From Paralithodes platypus (Eukaryota; Arthropoda; Malacostraca; Decapoda; Lithodidae): a DNA stretch of 64,000 nt. Shown piece after piece: positions 1 through 10,745 of this stretch; position 1 is the stretch's first letter; each line of letters starts with the position of its first letter. The position numbers were made by a program, and so were the translations under genes. The stretch lies in assembly GCA_032716605.1 (NCBI GenBank), contig CM064545.1, positions 6,598,463-6,662,462 of the forward strand, in the 5' to 3' direction. The notes under the pieces are model-generated. The model was not told the DNA's origin and did no database searches. It saw only the letters and a list, made by a program, of their open reading frames with translations.

Positions 1-75
1 TTCATTGTAAAGCGGTGAATGTTAATGCTTTCAGCCTAAGTTGAGGAAGTAAGTTGGAATATAGGAAAAAAATAA
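1..75 (+). repeat. SINE-A, 3' end fragment
   Basis: The sequence ending 'agttggaatatagg' followed by an A-rich tail matches the 3' end of the longer SINE-A copies at 10746-11117 and 11143-11690 (same 'ttggaatatag' plus A-run end). Only the 3' end is in the window, so this copy continues off the left edge. Confidence 0.6.
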
Positions 76-420
76 ATAAAAAAAACACACACACACGACA
101 TAGATACACATATACACAAAAACATGATAGAGACCTCGACAGCAATAACATGTTGTACCTCTGGGCATATGAGGCACACGTCACTCATTAATGAATCTCT
201 CTCTCTACACACACATATATACAAACACACACACACACACACACACATACAACACACAGACACACATCGACACAAAAACATAAGATGGAGACCTCAGCAA
301 TAACATGTTGTACCTCTGGTCATATGAGCCACACACTCATTAAAGACTATCTCTCTCTACATACACACACACACACACACACATAGTACACACATACATA
401 CATAACATATCCACCATATA
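76..420. repeat. (CA)n/(CT)n microsatellites inside a ~155-bp duplication
   Basis: Runs of CA and CT alternate with a unique block. The block at about 121-215 ('acatgttgtacctctgg', 'catatga', 'ctctctctac') recurs at about 274-365 with a few differences, so the region is a tandem duplication of about 155 bp with microsatellites at each end. Open frames here are repeat translations and not genes. Confidence 0.8.
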
Positions 421-855
421 ATCAGTACAACATACACTCGGATAACTATTATGGAATTAGCAATTACATGCTTGAATGAAGATATGTACAGAGCGTTGGT
501 TTGCACACCATATTTTTAATTAAAGGGATTTTTTTTTTCTAGACTCCCTTCGCCCTCATGCTTAGCCCCTTTAGCTATGATCTTTTAAGACGTTTGCCCA
601 TTCATTTGAATATCTTAAAACCTTTTGGCCCATTTCGTTGTCTAGATTAAGACCTTTCTTGCCATTTAAGTGGCGCATTCGCCAGGTACAAGTGCTTCAG
701 GGGAACTTTGTTAAGTCTTGCTGAGACATTGTTAGCGCTATGCCAACATCGGCCACTGTGATGACATAATGGGGCGGTGTTGTGGCAAGTCTATATTGTA
801 CTGTACTACAGTAAAAGAAATGGAACCACGCTCTCTGTGGATGAATCGTTCTTAA

Positions 856-905
<50 letters not shown>

Positions 906-2217
906 CTGTGAGAGGCTACGTTGCTATACGCCTTTCCTCTGTTGTCTCTAGTGTGGGCAGTTGCCAAATGTTACCCTTGTATTGTTACCACGAGAGTGAT
1001 TGAATAAGTATTATTATTTAGTTATTTAGCCTTGTGTGATTAATGCAGTTCATCATAAGTTCACACAATGATGACTTATAATTATTTGATTACTTTTATT
1101 GTTAATGAGAGCACAGGCTGCGATGCCTGCGATGCCTGGAGCCCTTCCTTGCCACGCGGGGGGGGGGGGGGATAGCTTGACTCCCACGAATGCGGGCGTC
1201 TCTCCAGTCTCACCTCTGGCGCTGTCAGCATCACTGTTTGGTGTTGGTTGGGCTTGCTTCGTGTTTTCCCTTGAATACCGCATATTTCTTTTTGTTCGTT
1301 ATTTGATTGGAGCATAGCAGGGGCTGGAGTCATATTGAGTATATTGTTTTGTTTTAACATCTTTAGATTAATATTAATTACTGCATTCATTTCTTCTTTG
1401 GCAATCTAGAATATAAGCTTCTCCTTTTATTCCTCCATGTTCTTTTCCATTATTCTGCCATTATTTCACCATTATTAGATGTGCATATTATTCATGGTTG
1501 ATGTCACTGGGGGGATTGGGTGGCTGGACTGTTTATCTCTGTTTTTGTCAGGCCTTTGAGTACTGAGGTTGCTGGGTGTGTGATATGGTAGGCTAAGCTT
1601 TTTCCACCACACAGCATCCTTTGACTCGGGTCTTATCCAACCCTTTATTGGGTGGAAGCCAGCTTCCAACTTCCCCAGGATATCAACCCTTGGGCCTTGT
1701 TTAGTTTTTAGCAGCAATACATTCGGTGCAGTCATGGACTAGGGGTGGAGCCTGTTACTAGGTGAGGTTGTCCCCATTGCACTCGTTTGTGTTGAGCTAA
1801 CCCCAGATGATGTTGTAAGGGTTAAGTCATTAAAGTTGTTTACCCCTTACAACACCACCGCCGAGCTGTGCTGAAGAGAGCCACTCGGTGTATTATTAGG
1901 ACATAGGCTAGGGATAATAGGCTTGGCACAGAGGTTTATTTCACTGGACTTTCCATGGGTTTTTGCTCTGTATTGTTCTCAATTCCTAAGCGATTGGGTA
2001 TGATATAGTGTTCTGGGAGTCTAGTAGTGGTATGGTTAGGTAATATTTGGGCAGTTTAGAATAACCTTAGAAGTTCTCTGGCATACTACACGCACTGTGG
2101 ACTAGACTCGGGGACAATAGATATTTTTGTGTCTCCTTGTTACTGCTTTAGTAGAGCAAAGAGGAAGATAACCATTTTTCCTAGAGAACCTGCATGTCTT
2201 GGTGTTTGAGTCAGATA
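421..2217. other. Unannotated AT-rich spacer
   Basis: I recognise no gene here. It contains an (AT)n run at about 859-902, a G-run at about 1159-1170, and an imperfect inverted pair around 1825-1852 ('gttgtaagggttaa' against 'ttaccccttacaac'). Around 580-645 the words 'ttttaagacg' and 'gcccatt' resemble the internal module of the TIR element at 38.4-40.1 kb, which may mark an old fragment of that family. Open frames are short and show no domain. Confidence 0.5.
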
Positions 2218-2309
2218 TTAAGAGCGTGTCTGTTGCAGGGTAGTACGGTGCTGTGGGCTAGAATTAAGAGTGTGTCTGTTGCAGGGTAGTACGGTGCTGT
2301 GGGCTAGGC
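2218..2309. repeat. 46-bp tandem duplication
   Basis: Two back-to-back copies of a 46-bp unit start at 2218 and 2264. They differ by about two bases (for example 'gagcgtgtc' against 'gagtgtgtc'). Confidence 0.9.
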
Positions 2310-2313
2310 TATT

Positions 2314-2343
2314 AGAGCATCTGGTTGCCCTGGCTCCCCTCGT

Positions 2344-2398
<55 letters not shown>

Positions 2399-2428
2399 TT
2401 ACGAGCGGAGCCGGGTCAACCAGACGCT
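2314..2428. repeat. Inverted repeat with (TA)n in its loop
   Basis: The arm at 2316-2349 ('agcatctggttgccc', 'ctcccctcgtaacaata') pairs imperfectly with the arm at 2394-2428 ('ttggttacgagcggagcc', 'aaccagacgct'). The loop is an uninterrupted (TA)n of about 46 bp. It looks like a miniature fold-back element or hairpin. Confidence 0.75.
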
Positions 2429-2896
2429 AAATATATAAAGATATAATACTCCCCCACACCATTACCATAATATATATATGGTGAAAACATAGACAATATC
2501 AATACAAGGGGTCTCAGAAATCAAAGAATCTGAAATATCATGAACAATTGAAAAGTCTATGGTTACAAACGTTGTGTGATAACAGAGCCTGATAGCCAGG
2601 TATTGATATGTGAGATGAAAGGAGAGGATTGATAGAATAGATAAAGGGAGAACTAGAGGACATGAGTAGGAGATATGGAAGGATATAATTAAGAACAATA
2701 TGAAAACTGATATAGTATTCATAATAAAAGCATTGGCAAGTAGCAGGAACTAAGTGAGGAGGTAGGTAATTGAAGCAATATACTGTATACAATATACAAA
2801 TCTTTAAAATTAAAGGGGATAACTTTAATAACTAAGGCAGAATATTACGAGCGTAGGTAATAACCTACACATACAGTAGGTAAATATATGCAGTAA

Positions 2897-2933
<37 letters not shown>

Positions 2934-3334
2934 AACACATGTGGTTTATTGTGTAGTTAGTAGCACAGTTGAATACAAACAAGGATAATCTGTGTTCGGA
3001 GCCAATTAGATGGTACTGATTTAACATTGTGGGTAACCCAGATGCCTCTGTTATTTACCAGCTTCCAGTCCATTCTGCAGTACGACATTAACATATTCTG
3101 AGCGATAGCAAATGCCCTGAAAAAACAGATGTTTACTATCAGATTTAAGAATAAAACTATTAAAACTGGTTTCGAGTTCACCTCTATTTTTATATATTTT
3201 GTGATATGGTTATTTCGGTATGTCGTATCATGATATTTTTAGCCCAACTACATATGTATATATATATACTGTATATACCGGTATATATATATATATATAT
3301 ATATACCGGTATATATATATATTGAGTATATATC
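2429..3334. other. Unannotated AT-rich spacer with microsatellites
   Basis: No gene recognised. It contains (CT)n followed by (TA)n at about 2899-2933, and a palindromic TA/CCGG pattern ('taccggtatatatat') at about 3256-3322. Minus-strand open frames of up to 86 codons show no domain. Confidence 0.5.
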
Positions 3335-3488
3335 ACAAATACACGTGAGCCTCTAAATGTTTCCAAGCTCTCATGGGGTATCGAACCGTCGACCGTCAGA
3401 CGATAGCCGACGATGCCGTGGTGTAGTTGATTAAAGCGTCAGTTATCGTCTGACGGTCGACGGTTCGAACCCCACTGAGAGCTTGGAA

Positions 3489-3495
<7 letters not shown>
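3335..3495. repeat. SINE-B: inverted pair of tRNA-like pieces
   Basis: On the plus strand, 3412-3478 carries a Pol III A-box-like TGGTGTAGTTG (about 3417-3427) and a perfect B-box-like GGTTCGAACCC (about 3461-3471), as in tRNA-derived SINEs. The 5' part (3335-3400) is the inverted 3' piece of the same family, so the two halves pair around 'gagcttggaaac'. A relative is at 40203-40445, with the same 'acaaata(c)cgtgagc' tail. The source tRNA is uncertain and this is not a functional tRNA gene. Confidence 0.65.
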
Positions 3496-3528
<33 letters not shown>

Positions 3529-3542
3529 TGTATATACAGTAT

Positions 3543-3660
3543 ACAGGGAGGTGTGGCAAAGTGGTCTTGCCACTGGACTGGTAATCCAATGGACCCGGGT
3601 TCGAATCCCAATATGTCAATGGGAAGATATTATTGGGATGCAATTTGTGCTATACAAAGG
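3543..3660 (+). mobile_element. SINE-A tRNA-like head
   Basis: A tRNA-related head with A-box-like TGGCAAAGTGG and perfect B-box GGTTCGAATCC. The anticodon-stem position reads TGGA-CTGGTAA-TCCA, which places GGT in the anticodon. It is followed by the family body word 'aatgggaagatattattggg'. The rest of the body is missing. The copy abuts the 3' end of CR1-1. Confidence 0.75.
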
Positions 3661-3958
3661 AGTACAAAGGAAATCAAGCAACAACAGGTCTAGTAACCCT
3701 TCTAGGCTGCTTGTCCTCCAAAACACTGAGGATCAAGTGTCCAAACAGTGGTTTAGAGTGGGTAAGGGAACATTGACAAAGGAACTACTGCCCTGGAACT
3801 AATGTCCGTGGCAGGATTAGGAAGTTAGTAGGGGACAGATGGGTTAGTAACTGAGGGGAGGATAAAATAAAGTTATTCATTTACAAACGCAGTCAGTCGC
3901 GGGTTTGATGTGAGATATTTGTCTAGGCGAAGTTTAAATGCATCAACGGTGCTGCAGT

Positions 3959-5757
3959 CTATAAGTCTATAACATCTCGGGGAAGCCCATTCCATAAGTT
4001 GACAACTCGATTGAAGAAGACATTTTTAGCTTCGTGTGGGTTAAAAGATTTACCAATAATTTTGCAACCGTTTCCCCGCGTGTAATTAGATTGGTCGATA
4101 GTGAAGTACTTACTACAGTTCATATTGTCGATGCCTTTGATGATTTTGAACACTTGAATTAAGTCCCCTCTTAATCTGCGCTGGGTTAAAGGAAATAGAT
4201 TTAATTCTCTAAGACGCTCCTCGTATGGTTTGTTCTTTAGGCTAGGTATCATTTTGGTAACTCTACATTGAACTCGTTCTAGCTTGTCTATATCTTGTTG
4301 GTAATAAGTGCACCAGGATTGAACGCAGTATTCCAGAAAAGGGAGGACTAAGGAATTGTAAAGGGTTAGGATAACAGTCTTTGGATTTATGCTCAAATGA
4401 CCTGCCTATAAAGCCAATTATTTTGTTTGCCTTCTTAACAACTTATGAACATTGTTGACTCGGTTTTAGGTTACTCGATATTGTTACTCCCAGATCGGTT
4501 TCTCTGTTTACATTCTTAAGCTTAGTGCCATTCATCAAATAGTATGCTTTCTTATTTTAGTATCCGATATGTAGTACTTTACATTTATCCGCATTGAAAC
4601 TCATTTGCCAAATTTGGGCCCAACATGACAACTTATCTAGATTGTGTTGCATATCGTTAACTTGTTCTTTTGAGAGTACAATATTTGCAATTTTTGTATC
4701 GTCAGCCAATTTTGAGATTGTACAGGTGAGACCCTCATCTATGTCGTTGATGTAAATTAGAAAGAGAATTGGTCCTAGTACCGATCCCTGGGGTACCCCG
4801 CTACTTATATTGTTCCATTTAGATGCCTTACCGTTTATGACTACTATTTGCTTTCTGTCGCTGAGCCAATTTTCTATCCATTTCAACACACCGTCTTGTA
4901 TTCCATGGGCTTTTAATTTTAGCAGTAAACGTTTGTGAGGAACTTTGTCAAAGGCCTTTTGAAAATCAAGGTATATAATATCTACAGCTTTACTCTCATC
5001 GTAGAGGTTGAGGATATCGTGGAAGAAGTTTAAGAGGTTTGTTAAACAGGAACGTTTTTTACGAAAGCCGCGTTGAGTATTTTTAAGTATGTTATTTTCC
5101 TCTAAGTGATTTACGAGTCTGTCTCTTATGAGTGTTTCTAGCATTTTACATACAACTGAAGTTAAGCTAATTGGACGATAATTACTGGGTAGGGATTTTC
5201 TGCCTTTTTTTAATATCAGTGTTACGTTGGCTAGCTTCCACTGATCAGGCATAGTTCCAGACTGCAAGGATTTATTGAATATCAATGACAGTGGTTTAGA
5301 GAGTTCATCCTTAGCTTCCTTTAGGACTCTAGGTGAGATTGTATCAGGTCCAGGCATTTTATTTACCTTGAGTTTATCTAAACAATTCAATACTTCTCTC
5401 TGTAACGGTGATATTGCTTAGAACATCTGAATGATCAATCTGAATCGGCGATGGTGTAGGGATATCACTGAGGTCTTCCGTTGTAAAAACTGATGCAAAG
5501 AAGGTATTGAGGGCATTATTCATTTGTACTTCGTTTTTGGTGTATTCTCCATTTTCATCGACTAACGGTCCAACAGTTGAAGTAACTACTTTTTTCTTTC
5601 TGATAGAACTATAGAATTCTTTCGGGTTTGTTTTACTTCGATTCGCAACATGTAACTCCAGGGTCTTTTTACTTTGCTTAAATGATTTTTTGGCTTTGCG
5701 TCGTAGCTCTACAAATTTCACCCGTTCTTCGTCATTTTGTAAGGATTTTAATCTATC
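3959..5757 (-). pseudogene. CR1-1 reverse transcriptase (ORF2, C-terminal part)
   Basis: Three overlapping open stretches (5374-5949, 4557-5390, 3959-4396) together cover an RT: KMPGPDTISPRVLK, NYRPISLTSVVCKMLE, LDFQKAFDKVPHKRL, the SGVPQGSVLGP motif and LADDTK, where the usual FADD F is L. The C-terminal region (LYNSLVLPFLEYC, LERVQCRVTKM, NRVVNLWNGLPRDVID) is typical of the CR1/Jockey group. The frame changes around 5380 and breaks around 4400-4560, so no continuous protein remains. The same protein is better preserved in CR1-2 at 56591-57610. Confidence 0.88.
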
Positions 5758-5769
5758 ATTAGCAAACTT
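5758..5769. repeat. Target-site duplication of RTE-1, left copy
   Basis: ATTAGCAAACTT lies immediately before the first RTE-1 base and recurs at 9165-9176. The uninterrupted CR1-2 has a single version of this site near 57828 ('ttttagcaaactttttagc'). Confidence 0.9.
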
Positions 5770-5842
5770 CAGACGACCAAAACGAGCAAAAACGAGACAG
5801 AGATAGGGGCGAGGGAACGCGTTCGTGGTCCCGGACCCTAAG

Positions 5843-6747
5843 AATAGGAGCTTTGAATGTGCGTGGATGTAGTACGAATGAGAAGCGAGAGGATATTGGA
5901 AGGTTATTTGAAAGAAGGATGTATGATGTCCTTGCACTGAATGAAACAAAGATGAAAGGAGAGGGAGAAGTGGATTTTGGAAACGTGATAGGTAGAAAGT
6001 CTGGAGTAGACGAGGGAGTCGGGGAAAGAAGGAGTGGCTATTATTGTGAAGGAGGAGTTGAGAGAGTTTATAAAAGAGTGGAAAGAGGTGTTATCAAGGC
6101 TAATGTGGGTGAGAATGCGGTTTAAGGGTGAAAGGTGGGTTTTTGTAAGTGCGTATGGACCAGGAAGTGAAAGAGAGTTAGACGAGGTAGAGGGTTTCTG
6201 GGAGGATTTGAGAGATTGTCTACAAGGGTTTGATGAAAATGAAAATGTTATAGTTTTAGGGGACCTAAATGCTAGGGTAGGAAATGAGCCTGTTGAGGGA
6301 GTCATCAGTAGTTTTGGTGTGGATGGTGTAAACAAGAGTGGAGAAAGACTGAAAAATGTATGTGAAGAGTGTAGATTGAGTGTAGGTAATACGTTCTTCA
6401 AAAAAAGGTGTATACACAAGTACACCTGGCATAGACTTGTGAGGAGAGAGATTGTAGAGAGGGCATTGATGGATTATGTGCTGGTGACAAGGGAAAGATT
6501 GTGTAGACTGCTGGATGTGAATGTGATAAGAGGTGAGGCGGAGGGTATGTCAGATCATTACCTGGTGGAGGGAAAGCTAAGAATTAAGAGTTATAGGAGA
6601 ATAAGAGACAAGCGTGAAGTAAGAGAGGTAATAAAAGTTAGTGAGTTAGAGAAGAGTGAACAAGAGAGGGAGTACAAGGAAAGACTAAATGAAAAGTGGA
6701 TGGAAGTGAGAGAGATGGAAGAGAGAGAAGTAGAGGTTGAATGGTAA
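5843..6747 (+). pseudogene. RTE-1 AP-endonuclease domain
   Basis: The N-terminal nuclease half of the RTE protein would nick the target DNA. Visible motifs, in order: GALNVRG (5' N motif), LALNETK (catalytic E), VSAYGP, VLGDLNARVG (D/N motif) and EGMSDHYLV (the SDH motif). The first part (to about 6125) is in one frame and the rest (from about 6034) is in the +1 frame, so there is a frameshift near 6030-6060. A TAA at 6745-6747 interrupts the link to the RT half. All catalytic motifs can still be read, so decay is recent. Confidence 0.85.
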
Positions 6748-6762
6748 CAGTTTTAGGAAGGA

Positions 6763-8779
6763 GTGAAAGCAAGTGCAGAGGTAGTATGCGGCAAAAGGAA
6801 AGTAGGAGGCAGAGGTATCAAGAAGGGAAGCGAGTGGTGGAATAATATGGTGAGAAAGGCAGTTGGGGAGAAGAGACAGTGTTTTGAGAGGGTTTTACAG
6901 GATGGTAGTGTTGAGGTATGGGAGAGGTACAAGGAGAAAAGGAGAGAGGCAAAACGGAAAATTAGAGAAGCGAAAAAAGATGCAAACGAAAGGTGGGGCC
7001 AAAGGCTGAGTGAGAATTTTGAAGAACGAAAGCAGATGTTCTGGAAGGAGGTAAATAAAGTAAGGAAAGGAGGACAAAAGAGGGAAGAGTCAGTGAAAGA
7101 TGAAAATGGAGAATTACTAGTGGAACCAGTTGAAGTGAGGAAAAGATATGCCGAGTATTTTGAATCTTTGTTAAATACAAGAGATGGAAGAGAAGCAGTG
7201 ATTGAAGCAGAGGTGGATGGAGATAGGTTACCCAGGCCACCCAGGTGGCAGGGAATTAATGAAAGGATTGAGGAAAATGAGGTGAAAGAAGCAGTGAAAC
7301 AAATGAGAGTGGGAAAAGCAGAAGGTTTGGATGGTATTGCTGTGGAGTGTATAAAGAAGGGTGGAGATGTGATAATAGATTGGTTGGTGAGACTTTTCAA
7401 TGGGTGCTTTGCTGTGTCAATGGTGCCAATAGACTGGAAGAGTGCATGTATTGTGCCGTTGTACAAGGGGAAGGGAGATCGGCAGGAGTGTTCAAGTTAT
7501 AGAGGTATTAGTTTATTGTCAGTGGTTGGAAAGCTGTATGGCAGGGTGTTGATAGAGGATAATAAAGTGTACGGAAGTTGCAATAGGAGAAGAACAGTGC
7601 GGTTTTAGGAGGGGAAGAGGGTGCGTGGATCAGATGTTTGCAGTAAGACAGTTATGCGAGAAGTATTTAGAGAAGCATAAGCAGATATTTTGGGCTTTTA
7701 TGGACTTGGAAAAAGCGTATGATCGTGTGGACCGTGAAGTAATGTGGAAGGTGTTAAGGATTTATGAAATAGGAGGAAATTTGTTAGAAGCAGTTAAGAG
7801 TTTTTATGAAGGGAGCAGAGCATGTGTGAGAGTAGGAAATGGTGAGTTGAGTGAATGGTTTGAGGTAAACGTAGGTTTGCGACAGGGTTGTGTAATGTCA
7901 CCATGGCTGTTTAATATGTTTATGGTGAGGGAGGTGAAAAGAGGAACTATGGGAAGAGGATTGGGTTTAGTAGGAAAGAATGGTAGAGATTGGGAGTTGA
8001 ATCAGTTGCTGTTCGCTGATGACACAGCATTGGTGGCGGATTCTGATGAGAAACTGCAGCGGGTAGTCAAAGAGTTTGGTGTGGTTTGTGGAAGGAGGAA
8101 ACTGAAGGTGAACGTCAATAAAAGTAAACTAATGGTGTGTAATAGGGGAGAGCATAGGGTGAATCTAGATGTGAGGCTGGATGGGGAAATATTGGAACAA
8201 GTAGAGTGTTTTAAATATCTAGGAGGAACAATAAGCAGGAGTGGAGGTATGGAAGTGGAGGTAAAACAGAGAGTGTGTGAAGGAAGGAAGGTTTTCGGAG
8301 CAATGGGAAGTATGTGGAAGACGAGAAATCTCGGAGTGAAAGTAAAAAGTACACTGTATCAAGGAATTGTTGTGCCAACAGTGATGTATGGGGCTGAGAC
8401 ATGGGCTCTGAAGAAAAAGGAGAAAAGAGGGCTGGATTTGATGGAGATGAGCTGCTTGAGGAGTATGTGTGGAGTTACTTGTAGAGACAGATTGAGGAAT
8501 GAAGAGATACGTAGGAGAGTGGGGCAGCAGGAACATTTGTCAGCCAGAGTGGACAGAAGGGTGCTGAGCTGGTATGGGCATGTTGAACGAATGGGAGATG
8601 AAGGGCTTACAAAGAGAATATGTGAGTCAGGTACAAGGGGAGATAGAAGGGCAGGAAGACCCCCATTGAGATGGAGAGACTGTGTAAGAAAGGCTTTGGA
8701 TGATAGAGGAATGACTATAGATCAGGCAGGGGAAGTGGTGGTGGACAGGAGTGAATGGAGAATGCTTGTGAATAGTTGA
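6763..8779 (+). pseudogene. RTE-1 reverse transcriptase
   Basis: The linker and RT begin in the same frame as the endonuclease (6763-7608): KAEGLDGIAVECIKKGG, WKSACIVPLYKGKGD and YRGISLLSVVGK. The frame shifts around 7560-7600 and the catalytic half continues at 7625-8779: FMDLEKAYDRVDR, LRQGCVMSPWLFN and LLFADDTALVADS (YXDD motif as FADD). A conserved RTE-type C-terminus follows (CFKYLGGTI, MYGAETWAL, LSWYGHVERMGD, GRPPLRWRDCV). About 30 residues seem to be missing between LFNMFM and the FADD box compared with related elements. The stop at 8777-8779 looks like the natural end. Confidence 0.88.
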
Positions 8780-9164
8780 GTGAACACGTGGTTATTTGGA
8801 GTAAGGGGTCGGGCGCAAGTTGGACTAGATAATAGTCCATCAGGCGCCTGGCCCGGGGAGACGATTAATATGAAGGGTGTGCCTGGAAGTGTGGTGGGAG
8901 GGCTTGTGGCTTTGGCTCCGCTGCATGTCTGCCTGCCGAGATCGGAACCTCTCCGGGGGGTCAGGGGCCGGGGGAGTGCTGGAGCGACCTTGGTAACCCT
9001 GGTCTCTGGGTCTTCTCCTGGGTGACCTGGATGTGTGAGAGTTTGTGTTTTTTATCTGTTTTTATTTTTGTTTTATGTTGTTTTTGTGTTTTCCCTGTTC
9101 TTGCTCTGTCTTGAGTCGGCTACCCCCAAAATGGGGATTGGGCCTGAGCATATAGATAGATAGA
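8780..9164 (+). other. RTE-1 3'UTR with conserved hairpins
   Basis: A perfect hairpin TGGACTA-gataa-TAGTCCA lies at 8821-8839, followed by GC-rich sequence, 'ggtctctgggtcttctcctg' and a second stem CCCC(C)aaaatGGGG at 9123-9136, ending in (TAGA)n. The same two stems are in RTE-2 (13414-13432; about 13721-13731) and RTE-3 (37128-37146; about 37449-37460). This conservation suggests they are recognised by the element's RT, which is an inference. Confidence 0.8.
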
Positions 9165-9176
9165 ATTAGCAAACTT
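9165..9176. repeat. Target-site duplication of RTE-1, right copy
   Basis: Second copy of ATTAGCAAACTT. The CR1-1 sequence resumes directly after it ('tttttagcaagcagac'), as in CR1-2. Confidence 0.9.
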
Positions 9177-10135
9177 TTTAGCAAGCAGACAGTTTGAAAT
9201 ATCTATATTCCACCATTTGGGCATATTATTATGGCCTGTACGTCGTATGTTCGATGGTATGCAGTCTTGCACTGCTTTTAGGTAAGTTGTTTCGAATCAT
9301 TCCCAAGATGTATTTATGTCGTTATTGTTAATTAAAAAGCTCCAGTCAGTTTCTTTAAACATAGCTCTAAGTTTATGAAAGTTTGCTTTCTTGAAATTTG
9401 GGACTCTTTCGATGCTGCTATTTGGTTTGTTACTAGTAAACTTTAAAGTGAAAGTTATAGTACGATGGTCGGTCGCTGTTACTGAATTCATCACCAACAT
9501 TCAAATTCTCTATTAATTCTTCTTTTGTTGTAAGTACAAGATCAAGAACGTTATTAACACGGGTCGGTGTTCGAACAAATTGATAGAGTGAACAAGTTCG
9601 CATACAAGTCATGTCTGGAGTGTGAAGTGAGAGTATCGCCCCACTTGGTCACAGGTAAATTAAAGTCGACACAAAATATGGTATCTTGTGAGTTACTTAC
9701 ATCTGCAATTTGTTCATAAATTTCTCTGTCAGTTTGCACTGATTGAGCTGGAGGTCTGTATATTAATGCAAGTATTATTTTTGTACCTTTATTATTCTTT
9801 ATTAGCACAAAAGATGTGTCGACGTTCACAATTTGAGGTTTTGACAAGAGGGTCGGGTTAAGACTTTCTTTGATATAAAATAAAACGCCACCTCCATTTT
9901 TATTTATTCGGCTGTTCTCAAACATTACATAACCGGGAAGTGAATACTCTGCTAAAAAGTCTCTATCTTCTGTATTGAGCCAAGATTCTGTTATGCCAAT
10001 CACATCATAATTTTCTGTAAACACTAGTTCCTCTAAATCTGAAAATTTATTGCGTATGCTACGAGCGTTTGCATAGAAAACCTTTAAAGTTGTGGTTTTA
10101 GAACTCACAGAACTTTCGTTAATCAAATTTTTGGT
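9177..10135 (-). pseudogene. CR1-1 AP-endonuclease domain (ORF2, N-terminal part)
   Basis: The minus strand reads VFYANARSIRNKFSDL (N motif), GITESWLNTEDRDF (catalytic E), YVMFENSR, GGVLFYI, LALIYRPP and VDFNLPVTKWGD (the GDFN motif, with G changed). Then, after a frame break around 9500-9550, TDHRTITFTLK carries the catalytic D-H pair. The first open stretch is 9554-10234; the upstream residues of that frame overlap ORF1. The match to CR1-2 (58001-58900) is close. Confidence 0.85.
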
Positions 10136-10158
10136 TCTGGTCGGATCTACATTTACAT

Positions 10159-10740
10159 TCATGGCTGTCCTCGGTCGTCGGTCATTATCCCTGGCGGTTT
10201 TGAATTTGGGTCGTGTTGGTGGAGCTTTATCCAAATTCGCGGTTCATGACGGATTAGCATTTCATTCCTTTGCAGGTTGCCGTCCTCGCTGTCTTCGGTC
10301 CTCCTTCCTGGTTGTCCTGTGCTGAGTCGATTTCTTCTCCGAAAATCCTTCACCGCATCGTTGAGAAGACGCCCAAAACGTGCTGCTCCCACCTGGTTCA
10401 GATGAACTCCATCGTCCGAAAACAAATAGTCATCGTAGTAGAAATTGTCCCAGGTGTCGACGAATCCCACGTTCTCCTTCCTGCAGAGGTTTGCTAGACA
10501 ACGATTTGTGCTGGTGGCTATGTTGTAAAATCGGCTCTCTACACCGAGCCGGGGGACGATTCCTGAGACAATGATCATTGATAACTTCTCCTTAAATGAC
10601 TTGATCAGCTGCTGGTACTTTAAAAGCAAATCTTCCGACCGGGTTCGCTGTACATCGTTGGATCCAACGTGGATGACGTACATTGTATTAGCAGGGGCCA
10701 GCTTTGATACTTCGTCCACACCACCACAAGGGATACAAAA
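10159..10740 (-). pseudogene. CR1-1 ORF1, SGNH-esterase-type, 5'-truncated
   Basis: About 186 codons of the C-terminal half of a CR1-type ORF1. It keeps the SGNH-hydrolase block III (IHVGSNDVQR) and block V (SDDGVHLNQ, with the D and H of the triad). The block I serine motif and the N-terminal zinc-finger region seen in CR1-2 are lost because the element is cut at about 10745. Esterase-like ORF1 proteins are known in CR1 elements, and their role in retrotransposition is unsettled. The tail is charged (RRRNRLSTGQPGRRTED) and overlaps the ORF2 start in another frame. Confidence 0.82.
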
Positions 10741-10745
10741 ACGTT

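Larger units (their letters stand above)
5770..9164 (+). mobile_element. RTE-like LINE copy 1 (RTE-1), nearly full length
   Basis: A 3.4-kb plus-strand non-LTR element inserted antisense into CR1-1 with the 12-bp duplication ATTAGCAAACTT (5758-5769 and 9165-9176). It has a short 5' leader (about 70 bp), one APE-endonuclease plus RT protein, a structured 3'UTR and a short (TAGA)n tail in place of poly(A), which is typical of RTE-clade elements. RT motifs such as YRGISLLSVVGK, FMDLEKAYDRVDRE and LRQGCVMSPWLFN fit RTE better than CR1/Jockey. Two further copies are present at 12221-13762 and 36505-37475. Confidence 0.88.

Noticed and set aside
3543..3610. tRNA-like sequences (3412-3478, 3543-3610, 11148-11214, 37728-37790, and minus-strand 14876-14960, 40250-40320, 54787-54890) considered as functional tRNA genes
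   Set aside because: Pol III boxes are good but acceptor stems do not pair convincingly and each is attached to a repeat body; SINE heads fit better.
5904..7466. Minus-strand frames of 173 and 237 codons opposite RTE-1
   Set aside because: Antisense of purine-rich RTE coding sequence, Ser/Phe/Leu-rich, no motifs.
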